Below are positions 37,069-47,400 of a stretch of 64,000 nucleotides of DNA, one piece after another (the first letter of the stretch is position 1; each line of letters begins with the position of its first letter). Under the pieces are notes generated by a model. The model was given only the letters and a program-made list of their open reading frames with translations, ran no database searches and was not told the DNA's origin. The translations under genes were made by a program, and so were the position numbers. Source of the DNA: CAJXNP01 sp050305935 (GTDB lineage: Bacteria; Bacteroidota; Bacteroidia; Cytophagales; Cyclobacteriaceae). The stretch lies in assembly GCA_050305935.1 (NCBI GenBank), contig JBNLGG010000018.1, positions 1-64,000 of the forward strand. Reading direction: 5' to 3'.

Positions 37069-38769
37069 CTATACCATTTCTACTTCTTGCCTTTTTGATT
37101 CCACCATTAGCTTCCATGCTTTAAATCCACCGCCCAGATTTTTCACATCCTTCACACCATGGTTTCTTAGGATCAAGGTGGCTAAATAACCCCTGAGTCC
37201 TTTAGCACAATAAACAATGATCTCCTGTTCACAATCAAAATCATCTACGTGGTCCCTGAGTTCATCTAAATCAATATTTTCCGCACCGGGTATCATACCA
37301 CCTCTTTCCAGTTCGATTTTTTCACGAACATCGATCAACCGGTACCCATTTTGAGATTTTTCTATTCTCTCATTGAGTTCAAGAGCGCTGATTTCGTTAA
37401 ACTGATACCTGCCCTTATTTTGGGAAATATATCCAGCCAAAATGACCGCGTCTTTCGCCGGGGAATAAGGTGGTGCATACGCCAAATCCAAATTAGGTAG
37501 ATCTTCGATTGTCAATCCTGCATAAATTGCCGTACTAAACACATCGATCCTTTTATCAACCCCTTTTTCTCCAAAAATCTCGGCACCCAATAACCTTCCG
37601 CTTTCCGGATCATAATACACCTCAACCACCAAATCTTTGGGCTCCGGATAAAATCCTGGTGTAGATGAGGAAATGAAAAACGTTGATTCAAATTTTATCC
37701 CTTTCCTCTCCATGAAAGATGGGTTCATACCTGTACGTGCCATGGTGTAATTAAACACCTTTACGATGGCAGTTTTATATGCCCCTTTAAAAGTCTCCTG
37801 TCCGCCCGCCGCATTCGCACCGGCGGTACGCCCTCCTTTATTGGAGTGGGTACCCATAGGGAAATAATCGTGCTCGCCCGTCTGTAAATTCATCATACTG
37901 GCACAATCACCTGCGGCATAAATGTCAGTGAGATTGGTTTCCATCTTTTCATTCACCTTTAATGCGCCATTGGGGAGGCTATCGGCACCTTTTGAAGTGA
38001 GCAAGTGAGTATTCGGCCTGCCACCGATACCCATGATCAAATAATCTGACTTGATTTCCGTACCATCTTTCAATTTAATGGCTTTCATTTCGCCACGCTC
38101 AATGATCAATTCTTCAATGGTGTTCGAGGTGTAGACATTGATGCCATTTTCTACCAATACCTTTTCTGCCATATGACCGAATTTTGGATCCCAGATTGAG
38201 AGCACACTTGGAGCCATTTCAACAATCGATACATTCTTACCTACCTTTTTCAGGTTTTCAGCCACTTCCACCCCGATTAATCCAGCTCCCAGGATGGTAA
38301 TGTTTTTTCGTTTGGTAAGCACGCCATCCTCTACCAACTTGTCAAAATTTTCTATTGTCCGGCAGTTCGACCAATTGAAAACCTGCTCAATGTTTTTGAT
38401 GGGAGGAATGAAAGGATGTGCCCCGGTAGCAAATATTAATTTGGAATATTTGTACCACCCCTTGCTGGTCTGGATCAGATGATCGTCCGGAACAATATCC
38501 ATCACCTCTTCTTCCAGGCGGACGTCAATTCCAAAACGTTTTCGTAAAAGCTCAGCTTTTACCACTAATAGTTTGTCGCGATCTTTTATCGTACCTGACA
38601 AAGAGTAAGGAATCCCGCACGTGGCATAACTGATGTAGCGTGTTTTTTCAAAAAGAATAATTTTAGCTTTTTCATTGGTTCGTCGAGCTTTTGCTGCCGC
38701 TGAAGGTCCGGCAGACAATCCTCCAATGATGATGATTGTTTCCTCCATGTCCTGTTCTATCTTTTTCAT
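37069..38769 (-). CDS. CoA-disulfide reductase fused to rhodanese (CoADR-Rhd)
   Basis: This pyridine nucleotide-disulfide oxidoreductase has ~566 residues from the ATG at 38769, or ~559 from 38748. The FAD motif is IIIIGGLSAGPSAAAKARR, and the single active-site cysteine is in SYATCGIPYSLSG, the CoADR/persulfide-reductase signature. The NAD-binding site (ILGAGLIGVEVAENL) follows, then the FAD-binding YAAGDCA and a dimerisation domain. A C-terminal rhodanese domain (~last 95 residues) has the loop YCAKGLRGYLA with catalytic Cys. The fusion type reduces CoA disulfides, persulfides or polysulfide in sulfur and redox homeostasis. A longer reading frame upstream is rejected for lack of family similarity. 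Confidence 0.92.
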   Translation of the reverse strand: MKKIEQDMEETIIIIGGLSAGPSAAAKARRTNEKAKIILFEKTRYISYATCGIPYSLSGTIKDRDKLLVVKAELLRKRFGIDVRLEEEVMDIVPDDHLIQTSKGWYKYSKLIFATGAHPFIPPIKNIEQVFNWSNCRTIENFDKLVEDGVLTKRKNITILGAGLIGVEVAENLKKVGKNVSIVEMAPSVLSIWDPKFGHMAEKVLVENGINVYTSNTIEELIIERGEMKAIKLKDGTEIKSDYLIMGIGGRPNTHLLTSKGADSLPNGALKVNEKMETNLTDIYAAGDCASMMNLQTGEHDYFPMGTHSNKGGRTAGANAAGGQETFKGAYKTAIVKVFNYTMARTGMNPSFMERKGIKFESTFFISSSTPGFYPEPKDLVVEVYYDPESGRLLGAEIFGEKGVDKRIDVFSTAIYAGLTIEDLPNLDLAYAPPYSPAKDAVILAGYISQNKGRYQFNEISALELNERIEKSQNGYRLIDVREKIELERGGMIPGAENIDLDELRDHVDDFDCEQEIIVYCAKGLRGYLATLILRNHGVKDVKNLGGGFKAWKLMVESKRQEVEMV

Positions 38770-38853
38770 TCTAATGTATCTTGTGATATTTAAAAAATTA
38801 CTGACTAATATCATGAAACGAGGTGTATGGCCCTTAGTGCGGTTAAAGTAGAG

Positions 38854-38883
38854 CATATGTCGTGTAAAAACATATGATCATAT
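38854..38883. promoter_or_regulatory. Double-palindrome candidate operator upstream of CoADR-Rhd
   Basis: CATATGT (38854-38860) and ACATATG (38870-38876) form an inverted pair overlapping the perfect 12-bp palindrome ATATGATCATAT (38872-38883). The site lies ~85-115 bases before the CoADR start, in a suitable place for a redox or sulfur-responsive regulator. No known regulator consensus is matched. Confidence 0.35.
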
Positions 38884-38910
38884 TTAAATATATTAATGTT
38901 TGTTTTTCTA

Positions 38911-38947
38911 CAAAAAAATAGTACTGATTGATCTTAATCAGTACTAT
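38911..38947 (-). terminator. Intrinsic terminator of isocitrate dehydrogenase gene
   Basis: The perfect 12-bp stem ATAGTACTGATT (38918-38929) / AATCAGTACTAT (38936-38947) has a 6-base loop. On the minus strand it is followed by seven T. It is 30 bases beyond the stop of the dehydrogenase gene. Confidence 0.87.
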
Positions 38948-38977
38948 CAACTGCTATGTTCTACAAATCTACTTTGC

Positions 38978-40429
38978 CTACTCTCCCTGTCCCAGTGAAT
39001 ATCCCCTTTCACCATCAAAGGTGTACAGGTGCTCTGTTTTGATAAAATCAAATCCCTGTTCATTGATTCCTTTTAATAGGTCAATGATATCTTGGTGTGA
39101 TATAGCTTTCCCTTCTTTGGTTGAAAAATACCTGCACCTCCAATGGTCTGAACAGAAGGTTTCAGGGTGACCCGACGGATACACCAGCACACCTCTATTC
39201 GTGATCAGCTTTAATTCGATTTCCCCGGTATTGGCTTTTCCCAGTTTCTCACCCAATTTATTCGGATCACGTCCATCCGCATCCCAATCCAGGAACACGT
39301 CAACTCCCACCAGTTCCTTTTTGGCTTTCGTCACCTTAGAAACTTTAGTCAGGTCCATTTTCACATTTTGATCGTAGCTTACCGATTTTAACTGCGCTGG
39401 TTTTTGACCCAAACGAAGAATAACTTCCTTTGCAAATTCACTCGTCCAAACCTTGCGAGCCGAGTTTTTCCCATAAACATCAGACGTGTGGACACCATCT
39501 TCCATGGTTTTCAGCCAGGCGTTTTGAATGGTTTCAGCTACTTCCGGCTGGTTGATATGCACAAGCATCATTACTGCCGCGTTGATCAGGCCACTGGGAT
39601 TGGCTATATCCAGCCCGGCAATATCAGGTGCCGATCCGTGGATCGCTTCAAACATGGCTACGTCATTTCCAATATTGGCGGAGCCACCCAAACCCACGGA
39701 GCCGGTTACTTCAGCGGCGATATCAGAAATAATATCCCCATAGAGGTTTTCAGTGACTACCACATCCAGACTATGTGGCCGGTCAGCAATCATGGCAGAC
39801 CCTATATCAATGATCATATGGTTCGTCTCAATGGTAGGATATTCATGAGCTACTTCATCAAATATCTTGTGAAAAAGCCCGTCTGCCTGCTTCATGATAT
39901 TATCCTTCGTCATGCAGGTCACTTTCTTCCGGCCATAAGCTTTCGCATATTCAAAAGCATACCGGATGATTTTCTCTGAGCCTGGCCGGGAAATTAATTT
40001 AAGGGCTTGAATCACTTCGTTTGTCTGCTGGTGCTCAATACCCGCATAAAGATCTTCCTCGTTTTCCCTGATAATGACCATATCCGTCAGAGGAAAATGC
40101 GTGTCCACATAAGGGTAATAAGAACGACATGGTCGCACATTGGCGTAAAGGCCAAGTGTTTTCCTGGTGGTAACATTCAGGCTTTTAAAACCACCACCCT
40201 GAGGCGTTGTTATTGGAGCTTTTAAAAAGACCTTATTCTTTTTCAGGCTAGTCCACGATTCGGATGCAATACCGGTTGATATTCCTTTCTTGTAAACCTT
40301 TTCTCCTATTTCTATCACTTCCGTTTCGATCTGTGCCCCGGCAGCAAACAAAATATCCAAAGTTGCCTGCATGATTTCCGGGCCAATTCCGTCGCCGTAT
40401 GCTACTGTTATCGTCTTTTTTTCAGCCAT
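38978..40429 (-). CDS. icd: NADP-dependent isocitrate dehydrogenase (long, Thermus-like form)
   Basis: This 483-residue enzyme oxidatively decarboxylates isocitrate to 2-oxoglutarate. Residues ~1-335 are the isocitrate/isopropylmalate dehydrogenase fold (VAYGDGIGPEIM, VRPCRSYYP, IRENEEDLYAGIEH, VTENLYGDIISDI, EAIHGSAPDIAG). A C-terminal extension of ~140 residues (from about DVFLDWDADGRDPNKLGE) matches the longer form known from Thermus and many Bacteroidota, instead of the E. coli-type enzyme. It is transcribed alone and ends at a clear terminator. Confidence 0.93.
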   Translation of the reverse strand: MAEKKTITVAYGDGIGPEIMQATLDILFAAGAQIETEVIEIGEKVYKKGISTGIASESWTSLKKNKVFLKAPITTPQGGGFKSLNVTTRKTLGLYANVRPCRSYYPYVDTHFPLTDMVIIRENEEDLYAGIEHQQTNEVIQALKLISRPGSEKIIRYAFEYAKAYGRKKVTCMTKDNIMKQADGLFHKIFDEVAHEYPTIETNHMIIDIGSAMIADRPHSLDVVVTENLYGDIISDIAAEVTGSVGLGGSANIGNDVAMFEAIHGSAPDIAGLDIANPSGLINAAVMMLVHINQPEVAETIQNAWLKTMEDGVHTSDVYGKNSARKVWTSEFAKEVILRLGQKPAQLKSVSYDQNVKMDLTKVSKVTKAKKELVGVDVFLDWDADGRDPNKLGEKLGKANTGEIELKLITNRGVLVYPSGHPETFCSDHWRCRYFSTKEGKAISHQDIIDLLKGINEQGFDFIKTEHLYTFDGERGYSLGQGE

Positions 40430-40706
40430 TTTTATTTATTTTAATTCAAACAACAAATTTCACGAAAATAGGCATTAATCAGAAAGCGTAATAGCAGATC
40501 GCTGAATTATACGATAGATTAAAAAAAAACCACCTTCTTGTAATAAATCCATAAAATAAAAGCTTCTTCCTTCTTTTGTTTTTTTATTTTTATATTTAAA
40601 ATGAGCCCTAAACCAAAAATTTTTACTTTTTAATTACCAGAGGTTATTCAGACAACTTCTACTACAATTAAAAATTATTTTTTTTTAAAATACTTGAGCA
40701 TTAAGG

Positions 40707-43700
40707 TTGAAAATTAGTATTTACATTTTTTTCATTTTGCTAACTGGCGCAGCTGCCATTACTAGTGTTTTTGGACAGAATCATATCCATGCTAACAACA
40801 TCTATGTAAAGAACATTACAGTAGAAGATGGATTGTCCCAAAGCAATGTAAACTCAATCTTAAAAGACCGGGATGGGCTCATCTGGATGGCCACTGATGA
40901 CGGATTGAATAAATTCGACGGGTATGATTTCAAGATATATAATCATGACCCGAAAGACTCCTTCTCCCTACCGGAAAATAAAATATGGCGGGTATTTGAA
41001 GACAGTAAAAGCAGGCTTTGGGTAGGGACAAACCAAGGTGGGTTATGTCTTTTTGATAAAAAAACCGAGAAGTTTATCACCTTCACACATGATCCAAACA
41101 ATCCTAATTCATTATGTCAACAATCAGTTTATTTTATTTCGGAAGATAAATATGGTCGGCTTTGGGTTGCTACTCAATGGGGGCTGAGCATTTTTGACTA
41201 CGAAAACAATAAGTTTATAAACCTTTATTATTCTCCTAACGGTGGCGGAATCGTAAACAATTACACTAATTGTATAGTGAGTGATGGAAAGGACCACATG
41301 TATCTGGGAACCAAAGAAGGGATGAGTATTATTAATGTAAATGACCTCTCAATTCAAAATATCACCTATGATCCTTCAGTTAAAGGTGGCCTTTTAACTG
41401 ACAATGTTCAAAATATATTTATCGATAGCAGGGGCTTGGTTTGGGTGAACCAGGGTGGTTTCGGGACGAGCATATACGACAAGGAAACAAATTCTTTCAG
41501 TTATTTTCTCCATGATATAAATAATCCCGCCAGCATTAATTCTATAATTATTCGCACAATAGCAGAGGACCGTCGGGGTAGATTGTTCTTTGGGACAGAC
41601 GGAGGTGGAATATCTACCTACGATAGGGAAACCAATGTGTTTTCTGTGCTTAAATCTTTTAATGAGCCCAGTTTCCAAAAAACCGCCGTTTACGACATCC
41701 ATATCGATAATAACCAAAAAATGTGGATCGGTACCTATGGCGAGGGGGTCAAAATATTGGATCTTGAAAATGTAGGATTTGATGCCATCAACATTTTTGG
41801 CCCGGATATGCCTAAAACGGGGAAAAAATCGGTTTTATCTCTAGCTGAAGACCACGATGGGAATATTTGGATAGGTACAGACGGCTCCGGCCTGTATCGG
41901 TTTAATCCAGTCACGGGAGACTACAAAGCCTACCTGCACGATCCAAAAACCCACAAGGGAATTAGTTCGAATGTAATTAAAAGCATTTGCGTTGACCATA
42001 ACGGAAACATATATGCTGGGACCTTTTCCGGAGGATTAATTTTTATCGATTTATCAAATGATAAAATTACGAATTACCTTAACGACCCTACCGATCCCTA
42101 CTCCATACCCATTAACAGTGTGTGGTATGTAATGGAAGATTCCGATAACCGGGTGTGGCTTGGAACCCTGGGGAAGGGCCTATGCGAATTTGACCCGGTG
42201 AAAAAGCAGTTTTTATTCGATCCCTGTAAGAAAAACAAAACGAGTACCATAAGTAACGGATTTGTCTCGAAGATCGCCGAAGATAGTGAGGGCTACCTGT
42301 GGGTGGCTACAGAAGGTGGCGGCATCAATAAATATGATAAATCCAATGGCACCTTTGAAAGGTTTATCAATACCGACGATGTGAATTCCAGCATCACAAA
42401 CAATGATGTGAAAGATATTTATATAGATCGGAACAAGCGCCTTTGGGCTTTGACCAATGGAGGCGGCCTAAACCTCTACAATCCGGATAAGAATATTTTC
42501 GAAAGAAAATACCACGACACCAAACTCCCCTCTTCTGTGGTCGCTATGCTGGAAGACCATCAGGGTAATTATTGGATCACATCCAATAGTGGATTATACC
42601 GAATCAATAAAAAAACAGAATTCGTCCGCTCATTTACCCAGTCGGACGGCCTCCAGGGAAATGAATTTAATATCACAGCCAAGCTCATTGATAGCAAAGG
42701 AAATTATTATTTCGGTGGATTAAACGGGTATAACGTATTTAGGCCTGAAAAAATGGTTGAAAAAGGTGAAACCCCGCCCATGATCCTCACAAATCTTTAC
42801 CTCTTTCATAATCTGGTACAGATAAACGATGAAACAGGTTTACTCAAGAACAACATATCCTATACCAAAAAGATCGTTTTAAAGCCAAGTCAAAATGTTA
42901 TTTCCATTGAATATGCGGCCCTAAGCTTTGACCTGCCGAGTTCAAAAAACTATGCCTACAAATTGGAAAGGTTTGATGATGATTGGAATTACGTGGGGAA
43001 ACAACGGCGGGCAACCTATACAAATTTGCCTCCGGGCGAATATGTATTTAAAGCCATGACAACCAATAATCTGGGACAATGGAATGGGCCTGGGGTAGAA
43101 CTCCGTATTGTGGTCATCGCCCCCTGGTACGAAAGAACCTTATTCAAGTTCCTATTTATTTTGGGTTTGGCCGTTCTGATTTTTGCCTTTGTCCGGCTAA
43201 GAACCCAAATATTATTGAAACAAAAGAAGCGACTAGAATCCCTCGTTATAACCCGGACTAAAAAAATCGAAAAACAGAAATCACAAATTGAGGAAAAGAA
43301 TAAAAAGCTCAGTCTCCAAAATGAAAAAATAAGGGATAGCTATAAAATGATATCCCTCCAGAATAATGAACTAAGGGAGATGAACTCTGAAATTATTGCC
43401 CATAGGGAACAACTAAGCCTGAAATCCATTCAACTGGAAAAAGCTCACGACGAAATCAAAAACGCAAACTCTGAACTTATCAAGCTTAACAACAACCTTG
43501 AACAACTGGTAAATGAAAGGACTATTGAACTTCAGAAAACAATTAAAAAATTAACCGAAACGGATGAAGGACTCAACACCTTCCTGTATAGATCCAGCCA
43601 CGATCTACGGGGACCAATCACTACCCTTCTCGGACTAGTCTATCTGGCAAAATTTGAAAGCAAAGATGCCGCCGCCCAAAATTATTATGACAAAATAGAG

Positions 43701-44267
43701 GCCGCCTGTCATCAAATGCTAAGGTTTTTAAGAAAATTAAGGGAGACAAACACCGTATTCAGGATCCAAAAAGAAAACAGCATCCTCAACTGGAACCTGT
43801 TATTTGAAGAAGTGAAAACCGAATTGAAAGAGCTTGATCCAAACGGTCGGTGCGAATTGGTAATCAGCTCCAGCATCCATTCAGAGATTAATTCTGACGC
43901 AGCAATCATAAAAAGGATAATTGTCCATTTAATAGAAAACGCCATCGTGTTCAATAAAAACATTTCTCCGAAGATTCTCCTCTCAATAGTCGAAAACCAC
44001 AATTCGCTCATTCTTGAAATAAAAGACAACGGGATAGGAATACCTCAAGAAATCCAGGCAAGGGTTTTTGAGATGTTTTTCAGAGGTTCGGAGCTATCCA
44101 AGGGAAATGGGCTAGGTTTATTCCTGGTGTTAAAAGCTGTTCATGCCTTGAATGGCAAACTTAAGATCGATAGTCAACTAAATTTGGGAACAACATTTAT
44201 CATCACCTTACCCATAAAAAGAAGCCCCAATAAAAACATCCGGTCAAAAAAGGCAAAGTCCCGGTAA
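40707..44267 (+). CDS. Beta-propeller (Reg_prop/Y_Y_Y) sensor histidine kinase, paralogue A
   Basis: The 1,186-residue protein has a signal peptide (ends SVFG), then ~14 two-component-regulator propeller blades with repeated L-WVGT-GGL / D-GYLWVAT-GGG motifs (residues ~30-680). A Y_Y_Y domain follows (~715-800: YAYKLERFDDDWNYVG, TNLPPGEYVFKAMTTNN), then one membrane helix (~820), a long coiled coil and HisKA with SSHDLRGPITTL (His965). The HATPase has DNGIGIPQE and GNGLGLF. There is no receiver or AraC domain, unlike Bacteroides hybrid systems. No ATG is available near the start: an in-frame stop at 40695 leaves TTG at 40707 as the start consistent with the signal peptide. A paralogue follows directly. 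Confidence 0.9.
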   Translation: MKISIYIFFILLTGAAAITSVFGQNHIHANNIYVKNITVEDGLSQSNVNSILKDRDGLIWMATDDGLNKFDGYDFKIYNHDPKDSFSLPENKIWRVFEDSKSRLWVGTNQGGLCLFDKKTEKFITFTHDPNNPNSLCQQSVYFISEDKYGRLWVATQWGLSIFDYENNKFINLYYSPNGGGIVNNYTNCIVSDGKDHMYLGTKEGMSIINVNDLSIQNITYDPSVKGGLLTDNVQNIFIDSRGLVWVNQGGFGTSIYDKETNSFSYFLHDINNPASINSIIIRTIAEDRRGRLFFGTDGGGISTYDRETNVFSVLKSFNEPSFQKTAVYDIHIDNNQKMWIGTYGEGVKILDLENVGFDAINIFGPDMPKTGKKSVLSLAEDHDGNIWIGTDGSGLYRFNPVTGDYKAYLHDPKTHKGISSNVIKSICVDHNGNIYAGTFSGGLIFIDLSNDKITNYLNDPTDPYSIPINSVWYVMEDSDNRVWLGTLGKGLCEFDPVKKQFLFDPCKKNKTSTISNGFVSKIAEDSEGYLWVATEGGGINKYDKSNGTFERFINTDDVNSSITNNDVKDIYIDRNKRLWALTNGGGLNLYNPDKNIFERKYHDTKLPSSVVAMLEDHQGNYWITSNSGLYRINKKTEFVRSFTQSDGLQGNEFNITAKLIDSKGNYYFGGLNGYNVFRPEKMVEKGETPPMILTNLYLFHNLVQINDETGLLKNNISYTKKIVLKPSQNVISIEYAALSFDLPSSKNYAYKLERFDDDWNYVGKQRRATYTNLPPGEYVFKAMTTNNLGQWNGPGVELRIVVIAPWYERTLFKFLFILGLAVLIFAFVRLRTQILLKQKKRLESLVITRTKKIEKQKSQIEEKNKKLSLQNEKIRDSYKMISLQNNELREMNSEIIAHREQLSLKSIQLEKAHDEIKNANSELIKLNNNLEQLVNERTIELQKTIKKLTETDEGLNTFLYRSSHDLRGPITTLLGLVYLAKFESKDAAAQNYYDKIEAACHQMLRFLRKLRETNTVFRIQKENSILNWNLLFEEVKTELKELDPNGRCELVISSSIHSEINSDAAIIKRIIVHLIENAIVFNKNISPKILLSIVENHNSLILEIKDNGIGIPQEIQARVFEMFFRGSELSKGNGLGLFLVLKAVHALNGKLKIDSQLNLGTTFIITLPIKRSPNKNIRSKKAKSR

Positions 44268-44470
44268 ACCCCACATATTAATTAGACCTCCTCCCAATTC
44301 TCAATTCAAAATATTCACCACTCGACCGAAACTGTTAAGCTTCGTTTATCAGGTTTTCGATAAACACATATTTGGGCTATTTACATTTCATTTTCAAGAA
44401 ATCATTGAGGATATTTATAGACGTCAATCCCACAGCCTTTAGCAAAATAAAAACATAAACATTCGCTTAA

Positions 44471-47400
44471 GTGAAACACTTTTTAATTTTTATCTTCCTA
44501 AATTTCATATTGATCAGTGTAGAAGCACAATTAATTACATCTGAAGAAAGCTTTTTTACCCATAAGTACACCACGGACGATGGATTATCACAGAGTAATG
44601 CCAATACGATCCTTAAAGACCACAAGGGATTCCTGTGGATTGGTACAGACGAGGGGTTAAACCGATTCGACGGGTATGAATTCAAAATCTTTTACAATGG
44701 CTCTGATGACAGTCTGAGTCTGAGAGACGATAAAATCCTGACGCTTTTTGAAGACAATCGGCAAAACCTGTGGATTGGCACCAACCTCGGAGGGCTAAAC
44801 CGGTATGACAGAAGCACCCAGTCATTCACCAGTTTTACATACAATCCCGCTGATGACCTATCACTTAGCAATAATACAGTTAATTCCATTTTCCAGGACT
44901 CAAAGGGAAGATTATGGATAGGGACATTGTGGGGCCTGAATTTATTGGTACCGGAAACCTCTTCCTTTTATAAGTACTATCATTCCTCCGGAGAAAAAAG
45001 CATTGCCCACAACGACATCCAGGGGATTTCTGAAAAAGACGGAAAAATCTGGGTGGCTACTAAAGGTGGCCTGTCTTTTATAGACGTCGAAACCCTGGAG
45101 CCCTCCACAGTGAGGATCAAGCACAACACAGAAAAAGCTCAAGATATAAACGCCAAAATAGAATGCCTCTATATCGATTCGCTGGGTACGATCTGGATTG
45201 GAACAAATGGCGCAGGTCTTATTAAGTTCAATGAAGAAACGGCCACCTATACTCAGTACTCCCTGACAAAGGAAACAAACAACAATACTTCCGACATAAT
45301 ACTCTCCATCATTGAAGACAAGCGGGGTGAACTGTTGATTGGGACAGATGGATCCGGGCTATTCAAATTCTATTCGACCCGTAACAATTTCAGTAAAATA
45401 TATTCGAAGAATGATCCTACTATTTTTAGTTCGTCCATAAATGGAATAATGAAAGACCAGAATGGATTTATATGGCTTGGCGTTTATGGCGCGGGCTTTG
45501 TCCAGATCGACGATGTAAACCGGGGATTTTACCACATGGAATATTTTAATGAAACCATGAAAAATATCGGAAAAAATTCCGTGTTGTGTATTACCGAAGA
45601 TAAAGAGCAAAACGTGTGGTTTGGAACTGATGGGGCTGGCCTTTACGAGTACAATCCTAACACATCGGAAATCAAATCCTACCTGCATGATCCTAATGAT
45701 CAAAATACCATCAGCAGTAATGTGGTAAAATCCCTTTTAGTAGACCATTCCGGCAACCTTTTCATTGGCACCTACGCGGGCGGATTAAATTATATAAATA
45801 AAAAGGGCAATAAAATCACCCACTTTTATGCAAACAATATGGATTCCAGTTCACTACCTACCAATCATGTTTGGGACATTTACGAGGATAGCGAAAACAG
45901 GATTTGGGTAGGGCTGCTGGGAGGGTTTTGTGAATTTATTCCTGATATCAAAGAATTCATTCGGTATCCAATAGACATTTTTGACCCTGGCAGTTTAGGA
46001 TCTTTTGACATTACTAAAATCTATGAAGATAAAAACAAAAACCTCTGGGTGGGCACCATGGAAGGTGGTCTGGGACAATTGGACAAATCTACCAGGCAAT
46101 TTAAGAGATACGTCTATGATGAAAACAATCTGGTTGGGATTTCAAACAATGATATCAAGGATATCTTTGAAGACAAGGTTGGAAAATTATGGATTGCGAC
46201 CAATGGCGGTGGCTTAAACTATTATGACGAAGAATTGGACCAGTTTATTTGGTGGAAATCAAATACCAATCTGAGTGATGAAGCTTTGAGTGTTTTACAG
46301 GACGATGAAGAGAACTTTTGGATAGGTACATACCAGGGATTGGCCAGGTACAATGCCATTACCGATGTGGTAAAATATTACACCAAGGGTTCCGGAGTCC
46401 AGGGGAATGAATTCAATTACGATAGTAAATTAAAAGCATCTGATGGAACATTTTATTTCGGAGGACTGAACGGCGTGACATATTTCAAACCGGGGGAGAT
46501 TAAGCCCAACTTAGAAATTCCGAAAATCGCCATTACCGGTTTTTACCTATTTCATGAGGAAATTAATCATGCCAGCCATCCTAACATCATTAAAGGCGAT
46601 ATCAACGCCATTGACGAAATCAATTTATCCTACGACCAAAATATATTCAGTATTAAGTTTGCTGCTTTAAGCTATTCCGTTCCTAAAAAAAATGATTACG
46701 CCTACCAGTTGGAAGGATTCGATAAAGGCTGGAACTATGTAAATACCCAACGTCAGGCGACCTACACTAACATTCCTCCCGGCAGGTATACCTTTCGTGT
46801 TATTACGTCAAACAATGAAGGCTACTGGAATGAAAACGGAAAAAAAATAGTTATCAACATCATGCCTCCCTGGTATCGCCAAACATGGGCGTACACTCTT
46901 TTCCTTACCCTGGCTGCCCTGATGTTTTATGCCGTAATCCGGTTGCGCACTGGTATTCTGCTGCGCCAAAAGGGAATCCTGGAATCAAAGGTAGCACTTA
47001 GGACCCTCCAGATTGAAAAACAGAAAAAAGAGCTGATAGAGCGAAATAACTACATTACAGAGCAAAATGAAGAACTGAAACACAAGAATGAGGAGATCCA
47101 GACACAAAGGGAGCAACTGGAAGAAAAATCCGTGCTACTGGAGCAAGCTCACAGTGAAATAAAAAAGGCGAACGATGAGCTCAAAAAGTACAATGAAAAG
47201 CTTGAAAAGACTGTAGATCAACGAACGGTGGAATTGCGGCACACCATTGCCCAACTTATCAAGACAGATAAAGAGCTAAACACATTTTTATACCGGTCGA
47301 GCCACGACCTTAGAGGCCCCATTGTCACGCTCATTGGCTTGACGCAGCTCGCCAAAATGGAAATTGAAGACGACCGGTACCACTTCTTCTTTGACAAGAT

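Noticed and set aside
39404..39979. 191-codon plus-strand frame
   Set aside because: It is antisense to isocitrate dehydrogenase and has low-complexity, His/Arg-rich translation without family features.
40430..40706. Possible small gene or RNA in the 277-base spacer before the propeller kinases
   Set aside because: It is AT-rich with no stable hairpin, no protein-like frame and no recognisable promoter element beyond chance.
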